Assembly (NCBI GenBank): GCA_022788105.1
Contig: JALEVZ010000003.1
Location: forward strand, 1 to 33,029
Direction: 5' to 3'
From: Prevotella sp.
Lineage (GTDB): Bacteria > Bacteroidota > Bacteroidia > Bacteroidales > Bacteroidaceae
DNA length: 33,029 nt
The translations under genes were made by a program, and so were the position numbers. Shown piece after piece: positions 9,926 to 16,837 of the stretch. A model generated the notes under the pieces. The model was not told the origin of the DNA, made no database searches, and saw only the letters and a program-made list of their open reading frames with translations. The stretch's first letter is position 1. Each line of letters opens with the position of its first letter.

Positions 9926-11671
9926 TTAGTTGTGGAATCTCACATTCGCTTTTATCGTGCCACACTCTTTACCCTCCGACAGTCCGTAAGGGCGTATGGT
10001 GTATGTCCCTACACATGCTGGCACGATGAAGGTCTCGGCGTAGTGTACCACGAACGGTTCAAACTCTCCGCTCGGACTCTCCACCACCGCCTCGTCGCCT
10101 TCGACGAGGTTAAGCACGTTCACGCTGCCATCCGTGTGTAGGGTGACGGTCTTGGTGAACCACTGTCGGCGCGTCTCTATAAACTCGTTCTCGTGTAGTC
10201 CGGTTCGTTCCTCGCGCCATCCGTCGCCCTCGCCTGTCGGCACCACACAGTTGACCAGCTCACGGCGTGCAAACTCCGTGTCGCGCTCCCACTGTATGAC
10301 GTGCGAACCGTGTGCTATGTTGATGGGGCGGGGCAGCCCGTCAAGGCCGAGGCGTCCCCAGTCGTAGAGTTTGAAGGTGAATATGCTCGGTGTGGCACTG
10401 ATTTCCAACACCATGGCGCCAGCTCCGGAGCAGTGTATGGTGCCTGCGGGTATGAGGAAGTGGTCGTGCTTCTTTGCGGGCCAGCGGTTGACATAGCGCT
10501 CCGCGTCAAACGCCTCGCCGGTCTGCTGTGCATGGTTCAGCGCGTCAATCATGTCCTGCGGGCGTGTGCCGCTCTTCAAGGCGAGATAGACCGTGGCGCC
10601 CTCTTCTGCATCGAGCAGATAGTAGCTCTCGTCCTGGGTGTAGTATATGCCGAACGTGTCGCGTATGTATTGCGTCGTGGGGTGTACCTGTAGACTGAGG
10701 TTGCCGCCGCCCATGGTGTCGAGAAAGTCGAAGCGTATGGGGAAATCTTGTCCGAAACGTGCCTCTACGGGTGCGCCCAACAGGTCGCGGGTCTTGTAGA
10801 ACACTAGGTTGTTTGACGGCATCTCGTAGCGTGTGCCGTTGACAGAGAGGTAGAGACTGTTCTCCTCTGGCACACAGTCGAAGCACCAACCGTAGTTTGA
10901 CTGCGTGGGGTCGAGGCCACACACCTCCTTCATCCACTGTCCGCCCCACGGCGCTGGGTCGAAGAACGGCACCACGCGGAACGGTGTGTGGGCGGTCTTC
11001 TCCAGTCCGCGACACATCGTGTCGCCCGTTATCATCTGTGGCTGGCAGGCGATGGTGGTGTCGAGCCAGAAGTCTATGGTCGTGAACAGCTGCTTCTTGA
11101 GGTTGTCACACACTATCCAGTCGAGGAAATAGCCGCGCTTGTACTGCTTCGACGGCATCTCGTCGGCATTGTCTACGCCGAGGTTGCTTATGACGTGGCG
11201 GCGCTGGCGCATCTGTATCTCCCAACGAGGCATGTCGGCATAGACCGTGATGTCGGCGTCGGGACACACCGTGGCGGCACCGTGGCCGTAGACGATGGTC
11301 AGCCCCTCGGCACCGTTGAGGCGCTGGCGTGTCGCCTCCACCTTGCTGCTGTCGAGGAAGTCGGCGTAGGAGAACCGCGCCCTGTAGCCGAACAGGCGGT
11401 CGTCGGTAATCCACGGCTGCGTCAGGTCGCGCATTTCCTGCACGGGTCTGAACAGGGTGGCAGTGTCTACAAACTGTGCGGCGGGCAGCAGTGCCAGCTC
11501 GCGGCGCAGCTCTTCGTGGTCTACGCCCTGATAACACTCCACCGTTATGGTGCAGTTGTCGCCCTTGTCGGCGGCTGCAGCAGCGAGGCGCGAGCGTATG
11601 GCTTGCCATCCGGAGCAGATGTCGCCCTCTATGGCTGTTGCCGGGAACTTGTCGTAATTGCTTTTTCTCAT
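9926..11671 (-). CDS. manA: Class I mannose-6-phosphate isomerase with a ~230-aa N-terminal extension (degenerate-kinase-like)
   Basis: C-terminal half: GGNLSLQVHPTTQYI (Zn-binding QVHP), KKHDHFLIPAGTIHCSG, FKLYDWGRLGLDG. N-terminal extension precedes the isomerase domain. 14 nt upstream of the GH92 start. Confidence 0.82.
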   Translation of the reverse strand: MRKSNYDKFPATAIEGDICSGWQAIRSRLAAAAADKGDNCTITVECYQGVDHEELRRELALLPAAQFVDTATLFRPVQEMRDLTQPWITDDRLFGYRARFSYADFLDSSKVEATRQRLNGAEGLTIVYGHGAATVCPDADITVYADMPRWEIQMRQRRHVISNLGVDNADEMPSKQYKRGYFLDWIVCDNLKKQLFTTIDFWLDTTIACQPQMITGDTMCRGLEKTAHTPFRVVPFFDPAPWGGQWMKEVCGLDPTQSNYGWCFDCVPEENSLYLSVNGTRYEMPSNNLVFYKTRDLLGAPVEARFGQDFPIRFDFLDTMGGGNLSLQVHPTTQYIRDTFGIYYTQDESYYLLDAEEGATVYLALKSGTRPQDMIDALNHAQQTGEAFDAERYVNRWPAKKHDHFLIPAGTIHCSGAGAMVLEISATPSIFTFKLYDWGRLGLDGLPRPINIAHGSHVIQWERDTEFARRELVNCVVPTGEGDGWREERTGLHENEFIETRRQWFTKTVTLHTDGSVNVLNLVEGDEAVVESPSGEFEPFVVHYAETFIVPACVGTYTIRPYGLSEGKECGTIKANVRFHN

Positions 11672-11782
11672 AGTGAGTATGTCTTGTGGTCTTGCGCCAG
11701 GGGTTGCCGGCGCGTGTCAATGTTTATGATAGTTTTTTACTGTTGATGTGTGGGGTGGTGTTCTGCTTTTTTGCGCTCTTGT

Positions 11783-11814
11783 CTTGCGTAAGTGGGCAGA
11801 TTGTCTTATTTTTG
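11783..11814 (+). promoter_or_regulatory. Candidate Bacteroidetes-type promoter for the AraC regulator
   Basis: CTTG at 11783-11786, 20-nt spacer, TATTTTTG at 11807-11814. Confidence 0.45.
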
Positions 11815-11881
11815 CATCGCGGCAGCGACATGTCTGTTTGGCGTGTCGCCTGTCACGAATGTTTCACGTCTTGTATTAAGA

Positions 11882-12757
11882 ATGAAAGAAGGTTTTAAGA
11901 ACGAGCGGTTGCTGTCGTTGCCCGACAGTGTGCTGCGTCAATATGAGTCCCACCCTATGGTGCGCCCTCTCTACTTGCGTAAGATAGGGTTTTTCCCACG
12001 TGTGAAATATCACTTCGTACAGAAGCCCGAAGGCACCGACTACGCCATGCTCATCTACTGCACGGCGGGGCGTGGATGGTGTGAGGTGGACGGCAGACGC
12101 TACGACCTGTGTACCAACAGCTACATCATACTGCCTCCTCATGTGCCCTACGCTTTCGGGTCGTCAGACGACGAGCCCTGGACCATCTACTGGTTGCACT
12201 TTCGTGGCGACCAGGCAGACTTTTATGTCGACCGCGGACGTGAGCCGATGGCTATCGAACCCAACGACAACTCGCGACTGCAACACCGCTTTGACATGTT
12301 CGAAGAGCTGTACGCGTCGTTTTCGATGGCTTACACGCTCGACTTCATGATTTACTCGTCGGCGTGTCTACAGGCGTTTCTCGCCTCGTTTGTGCTCCTG
12401 CCGCAGTACCGACACATCAACATGGTGCGTCGCCACGACGACTCGTTCTCCAACCGTGTGATACACTACATGCACGAAAACGTACACCATAACTTGCGAC
12501 TTGGCGAGATTGCGGAGCATTTCCACTACTCGCAGTCGCACTTCTCCATGCTCTTTCACAGCGAGACGGGCATCTCGCCCATTACCTATTTTATACGTCT
12601 GAAGGTGCAGAAGGCGTGTCAGTACATAGAGCTGTCGGACATGAAGCTCAGCGACATAGCCACGGTCATGGGCTTCGACGACGCCGCTTACTTTACGCGC
12701 ATATTTACGAAGGTGATGGGTGTCACGCCGTCGCAGTATCGCAGTCAGGAGACCTGA
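11882..12757 (+). CDS. AraC family transcriptional regulator
   Basis: Likely start MKEGFKNERLLSLPDSV (ORF 11792..12757). N-terminal cupin-type sensor and C-terminal tandem HTH (LRLGEIAEHFHYSQSHFSMLFHSETGISPITYFIRLKVQKACQYIELSDMKLSDIATVMGFDDAAYFTRIFTKVMGVTPSQYR). Confidence 0.93.
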   Translation: MKEGFKNERLLSLPDSVLRQYESHPMVRPLYLRKIGFFPRVKYHFVQKPEGTDYAMLIYCTAGRGWCEVDGRRYDLCTNSYIILPPHVPYAFGSSDDEPWTIYWLHFRGDQADFYVDRGREPMAIEPNDNSRLQHRFDMFEELYASFSMAYTLDFMIYSSACLQAFLASFVLLPQYRHINMVRRHDDSFSNRVIHYMHENVHHNLRLGEIAEHFHYSQSHFSMLFHSETGISPITYFIRLKVQKACQYIELSDMKLSDIATVMGFDDAAYFTRIFTKVMGVTPSQYRSQET

Positions 12758-12844
12758 CGCTGCGTCGGCGGTGCTGCCGCTGCCTCGTATCTGCCTTATT
12801 CACATCGTCTTAGGTTAAGACGGCTATATGTGGATAAATGAAAG

Positions 12845-12882
12845 CTCCTGCCGTTGCACGTTAGGCATACGGCAGGAGTGTC
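12845..12882. terminator. Perfect hairpin downstream of the AraC gene
   Basis: ctcctgccgt (12845-12854) / acggcaggag (12869-12878), 14-nt loop, followed by tgtcaattttta. Confidence 0.6.
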
Positions 12883-13127
12883 AATTTTTATATAGGAATA
12901 GTGATGTGAATTTGTTTACCGTTTGTCCTTCGGTGTATTTTGATGGTGCAAAGTTAGCGATTAAAAACATACCGCTCAACTTTTTTTATTCTTATTTTCT
13001 TGTACTATCTTACTATTTTTTTTATTGCCGTTTCTGCCTCATGGCGCTGCCGCCGTTGCTTCGTTAGTCGGTGGACGGGGTGTGGGGTAAATGGCGCCGC
13101 AGCGTATCGGATTTGTGAAAGGGGCTG

Positions 13128-13262
13128 TTTGACAAAATGATAGCGCCTTTTTGACGATGTCAAAGAGCCGTAGTGGCGACGCCAAAGGGCCGTAGTGACG
13201 AGCTCAAATGGGCTTAATGGCAATGTCATGCGGTGTTTAACAGTCGTTAAGAATTGGCGTCA
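13128..13262 (+). repeat. Copy A of a 135-bp dispersed intergenic element
   Basis: Begins TTTGACAAAATGATAGC, ends GTTAAGAATTGGCGTCA; core has two 22-bp units GACGATGTCAAAGAGCCGTAGT / GGCGACGCCAAAGGGCCGTAGT. Confidence 0.85.
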
Positions 13263-13537
13263 CGAAAAGCCGTCGGTTTCTGACATAAAGTTGTGAAAAC
13301 CGCGGTTTCGCTTTCTTTTTGATTTTTGGGGTTTGTGACAGGGTGGTGGCGTGATGGACCTTGCAGGCTTCGTGGCGCATGGCGGTGCGTGGCTGCGCCG
13401 GTAAGGGGAGGGGCGTGAGGAAGTGTCGGTGGCGTGTCGCAGAATTTGTACATTATGACTGAAAGCACGGTGGATGGGGTGTGAACGGGCAGAAATGTTA
13501 AAAATTAGGGGTGAAACGAAAAAAAAGAGGCTGAAAG

Positions 13538-13594
13538 TTTGGTCGTTTCGTGAAAAGAATATACTTTTGTGGTGTACTATTACGGTAGTACACC
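13538..13594 (+). promoter_or_regulatory. Promoter plus candidate YtrA/GntR operator of the ABC operon
   Basis: TTTG (13538-13541), N20, TACTTTTG (13562-13569), then perfect 9-bp palindrome ggtgtacta-ttacgg-tagtacacc (13571-13594) over the expected start site. Confidence 0.65.
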
Positions 13595-13679
13595 GTTTCT
13601 CCTTTCGTCCACCTTTATTATATGGTGCGCGCAGATGGTGGAAAAGGCAGGTGAAAATAGACTTTTAAAACATAAGGTT

Positions 13680-14540
13680 ATGATAGACATTCAGAACATT
13701 GACTTCAGCTACAAGGGGCAACATCTCTTGTATTCGCAGTTTAGCATGTGCTTCAGAGAAGGCGGCATCTACGGACTGCTGGGCAAAAACGGGTCGGGCA
13801 AGAGCACGCTGCTCTACCTCATAAGCGGTCTGTTGCGACCGAAGGGTGGCACCATCACGTTCGACGGGGCAGACACCTGTCAGCGCAGTGTGGAGGTGTT
13901 GCGCGACATATTCATCGTGCCAGAAGAGTTTGACCTGCCCGACACTACGCTCGACCAGTACATCAGCATGAACGAACCGTTCTATCCTCACTTCAGCCGC
14001 GAGGTGGCGATGCAGTGTCTTAGCGACTTTGAGCTGCCTGCCGACCTGCGTCTTGGCAAGCTGTCGATGGGACAGAAGAAGAAGGTGTATATGAGTTTTG
14101 CGCTCGCTGCCGGCACACGTGTGCTGCTCATGGATGAGCCGACAAACGGGTTGGACATTCCGTCGAAGAGCCAGTTTCGCAAGGTGGTGGCGCGCTGCAT
14201 GACCGACGACCGCATCATTGTCATCTCTACTCATCAGGTTCACGACGTGGAGGCGCTGCTCGACCATGTTGTGATTGTAGACAATGGGCGCAAGGCGCTC
14301 GACGCGGCGGTGGCAGACGTGTGTGAGAAGTACTGCTTCGGTGTGCGCAAGGCGGGCGACGACATGAGTGATGTGGTGTATGCGGAGCAGGCGCTGCAGG
14401 GCTGTGCCGTGGTGACGGAGCGCAAGAGTGGCGACGCTGAGACGGAGCTTAACCTCGAACTGCTGTTCGACGCTGTAGCGGCGGGCAAGATTGGTATGGA
14501 CGGCGCGGCGTGTGGCTGCGGCAATTGTGAAACTATATAA
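13680..14540 (+). CDS. ABC transporter ATP-binding protein
   Basis: Start at MIDIQNIDFSYKG. Walker A GKNGSGKST, signature LSMGQKKK, Walker B VLLMDEPTNGLD, ISTHQVHDVE. Confidence 0.93.
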   Translation: MIDIQNIDFSYKGQHLLYSQFSMCFREGGIYGLLGKNGSGKSTLLYLISGLLRPKGGTITFDGADTCQRSVEVLRDIFIVPEEFDLPDTTLDQYISMNEPFYPHFSREVAMQCLSDFELPADLRLGKLSMGQKKKVYMSFALAAGTRVLLMDEPTNGLDIPSKSQFRKVVARCMTDDRIIVISTHQVHDVEALLDHVVIVDNGRKALDAAVADVCEKYCFGVRKAGDDMSDVVYAEQALQGCAVVTERKSGDAETELNLELLFDAVAAGKIGMDGAACGCGNCETI

Positions 14541-14556
14541 ATGTGAGGTTACGATT

Positions 14557-15399
14557 ATGAGAAACAGTATGTTTGACATAAAGCGCTTCGGCGCATTGAT
14601 GAACTGGATGTACCGGGCGTGTGGCAACACCATGATGAGGCTGTTTGGTACGTGCTTTGTACTCGTAGTGATAGGAGAGTTTATGTTTATGCCGATGACG
14701 AACAGCTCTGAGGGGGTAGACTATACCATGTCGCTGTTCCATGTGGGCTTCGTATGTCTCGTGGCAGCGCAGTGTGGCAGTTTCATGGGCACCACGTCTG
14801 TAGACCGCCGTGCAAGGCTCACCATGCTCATGTTGCCTGCTACAACTCTTGAGAAGTTTGTGGCGCGTGTGCTATGGGCAGTAGGTGGGGGCGCGCTTGT
14901 AGTGCTTGCCGCTATTGTGGCGGGCGACACGGTGAGATGGGTGCTGTGTCAGTCGTTAGGATGGATGAAGTACTGCGGATGGGGCGTCCCGGTGTTTTTC
15001 GCACAGTTTTTCAGCGACACGGTGTCGGAAAACACGCTGGTACGCATCGACGGACTGGAACAGAACGTCATCGGGGTGGCTGCTGCCATGACGGTCTTGG
15101 GCAAGACGGTGTGGCTGTGGGTGTGCTCCGTGTTCATGGTCTTCGGCATTTTGCTGCGTCGCATGCGTGTCGCCATAGCGTTTGTGGTGCTGTTTGTGCT
15201 CTTCTGGATGTGGGCGTTCGGCGTGGCGTGCTTCATTTCTAACTATGAAGAACTGTTTATGCAGATGCTATACAACTCTGTCGCGTTGTGCTATGGAGCG
15301 GCGGCAGTGGTGACGGCGGTTGCCGTGTTCAACGTGTGGCTGTCTTATCGTATGTTCTGCAGGCTCCAGATAGTCAGTGGTAAATGGATAAACGTGTAG
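14557..15399 (+). CDS. Putative ABC transporter membrane subunit
   Basis: Start at MRNSMFDIKRFGALMNWM; about six hydrophobic segments; 16 nt after the ATPase stop. Confidence 0.7.
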   Translation: MRNSMFDIKRFGALMNWMYRACGNTMMRLFGTCFVLVVIGEFMFMPMTNSSEGVDYTMSLFHVGFVCLVAAQCGSFMGTTSVDRRARLTMLMLPATTLEKFVARVLWAVGGGALVVLAAIVAGDTVRWVLCQSLGWMKYCGWGVPVFFAQFFSDTVSENTLVRIDGLEQNVIGVAAAMTVLGKTVWLWVCSVFMVFGILLRRMRVAIAFVVLFVLFWMWAFGVACFISNYEELFMQMLYNSVALCYGAAAVVTAVAVFNVWLSYRMFCRLQIVSGKWINV

Positions 15400-15403
15400 G
15401 CTT

Positions 15404-15766
15404 ATGACTTTCAACAACGACAAAGCGATATATCTGCAAATGGCAGACCGCCTGTGTGACGAGATCTTGGCTGGCACCTACGGCGACGACGACAGGGTGC
15501 CGAGTGTGCGCGAATATGCCGTGGCGATGGAGGTGAACACCAACACCGCCGTCAAGGCATACGACACACTGGCGCGCGACGGCATAATATACAATCGCCG
15601 CGGCATGGGATACTACGTCACGGCAGGCGCCAGCGCACAGATTCTAAACTCGCGGCGACGCGCTTTCATGCACAACGCGCTGCCCGACATGTTCAGACAG
15701 ATGCGTCTACTGGGCATCGCCATCGACGATGTGGTGGCTGCTTGGAAGGAAGTGGGGGCGGAGTGA
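15404..15766 (+). CDS. GntR family (YtrA subfamily) transcriptional regulator
   Basis: KAIYLQMADRLCDEILAGTYGDDDRVPSVREYAVAMEVNTNTAVKAYDTLARDGIIYNRRGMGYYVT wHTH with a short C-terminus. Confidence 0.9.
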   Translation: MTFNNDKAIYLQMADRLCDEILAGTYGDDDRVPSVREYAVAMEVNTNTAVKAYDTLARDGIIYNRRGMGYYVTAGASAQILNSRRRAFMHNALPDMFRQMRLLGIAIDDVVAAWKEVGAE

Positions 15767-15802
15767 TGAATAGGGGAATGTGGAAACATTTTCTGAAAAA
15801 CA

Positions 15803-15834
15803 CTTGTAAATGTGAAATGAAAGAGCTAAATTTG
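15803..15834 (+). promoter_or_regulatory. Candidate promoter for the toxin-antitoxin pair
   Basis: CTTG (15803-15806), N20, TAAATTTG (15827-15834); ATG at 15867. Confidence 0.45.
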
Positions 15835-15866
15835 TCACAGATTATATGTATTAAACTGGTTTAGAC

Positions 15867-16109
15867 ATGAATACGATAATAATAGACGCCAACCAATATC
15901 CGGAGGCTGCGGCGTATGCCAAACTGCATAACATCAGTTTTAAGCAGCTTGTAGAGGGACTGCTGACGAAGTTTCAGGCGCCAACGACAACGGATAAGGC
16001 CGCGGGACTTCAGCTTCCTCCCCATTTGGAGAAGTTGGGAGGATGTCTTGCTGGCGTGGAAGACTCGGAGGACGAGAGGTTAAACTACCTGATGGAGAAG
16101 TACAAATGA
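15867..16109 (+). CDS. Putative antitoxin partner of the PIN toxin
   Basis: 80 aa, MNTIIIDANQYPEAAAYAKLHNISFKQLVEGLLTKF...; stop overlaps the next ATG (ATGA, 16106-16109). Confidence 0.6.
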   Translation: MNTIIIDANQYPEAAAYAKLHNISFKQLVEGLLTKFQAPTTTDKAAGLQLPPHLEKLGGCLAGVEDSEDERLNYLMEKYK

Positions 16110-16528
16110 GGAAAGTATTTGTCGATACCAACGTGGTGCTTGACTTCTTGCTCAGTAGAGAGAGCTTCTTCGAAGACGCAAGATTGATTATGGCAATGGG
16201 GTATAACGGGCTGTGTGGCCTGTATATGTCGTCGTTGTCGTTCTCTAATATTGCATATATAGCAAGGAAAAGATTCACTGGTGACTCGTTGTACGATTGC
16301 TTCTCTGAGATTAGAGAACTGCTGAGCGTCTCGCCGGTGACGGAAAATGAGGTGGATGCTGCCATCAACCTACGGGCTAACGACTTTGAAGATGCCGTGC
16401 AGTATTGCTCTGCAAAGTCTGTCGGGGCTGATTGCATAATTACAAGAAATGTAAAGGACTTCACTTTCTCTGACATTGAGGTGCTGACGCCGTCTGATTT
16501 CGTGTCGAAATATAAGACCAATCTGTGA
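16106..16528 (+). CDS. PIN domain protein, putative toxin ribonuclease
   Basis: Start at MRKVFVDTNVVLDFLLSRE; PIN acidic residues (VDTNVVLDF, NDFEDAVQYCSAKSVGADCIITRNVKDF). Confidence 0.88.
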   Translation: MRKVFVDTNVVLDFLLSRESFFEDARLIMAMGYNGLCGLYMSSLSFSNIAYIARKRFTGDSLYDCFSEIRELLSVSPVTENEVDAAINLRANDFEDAVQYCSAKSVGADCIITRNVKDFTFSDIEVLTPSDFVSKYKTNL

Positions 16529-16569
16529 TGGAGATTACGGAATGGTGTTCTGTCGGGTATGGACAGACT

Positions 16570-16612
16570 AAGGCATCCAGTCTCTAAAAAAGGAGAGGGG
16601 TGCCTTTTTCTT
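16570..16612 (+). terminator. Terminator downstream of the PIN gene
   Basis: aaggca(tcc)..tctct-aaaaaa-ggagag..tgcctttttc imperfect hairpin followed by a T run. Confidence 0.6.
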
Positions 16613-16620
16613 TATATTTT

Positions 16621-16652
16621 CTTGGTCGTTTCTGTAGCAATTTGTACTTTTG
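16621..16652 (+). promoter_or_regulatory. Candidate promoter of the M13 peptidase gene
   Basis: CTTG (16621-16624), N20, TACTTTTG (16645-16652). Confidence 0.45.
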
Positions 16653-16723
16653 CAGCGTCTAAAAGACAGAGTGTTGGTAAAACTATTGTGATGTAAGCAT
16701 ATAACATTATTCGTCAAAAAGGC

Positions 16724-16833
16724 AAACATTTATTCAACAAAAGACAAACATTTATTCAACAAAAGATAAACATTTATTCAACAAAAGACAAACATTTATT
16801 CAACAAAAGACAAACATTTATTCAACAAAAGAT
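16724..16833 (+). repeat. Five 22-bp tandem repeats AAACATTTATTCAACAAAAGA(C/T) in the leader of the M13 peptidase gene
   Basis: Unit starts at 16724, 16746, 16768, 16790 and 16812; partial sixth unit AAAC-ATG provides the start codon at 16838. Confidence 0.97.
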
Positions 16834-16837
16834 AAAC

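Noticed and set aside
9141-9929. 262-aa plus-strand ORF
   Set aside because: Antisense to the GH92 gene, which has clear family motifs.
10988-11746. 252-aa plus-strand ORF
   Set aside because: Antisense to manA; no family motif.
13665-14633. 322-aa minus-strand ORF
   Set aside because: Antisense to the ABC ATPase with all Walker motifs present on the other strand.
16724-16833. CRISPR array
   Set aside because: The 22-bp units are directly adjacent with no spacers, and no cas genes are visible in the window. Same reasoning applies to the other 22-bp arrays.
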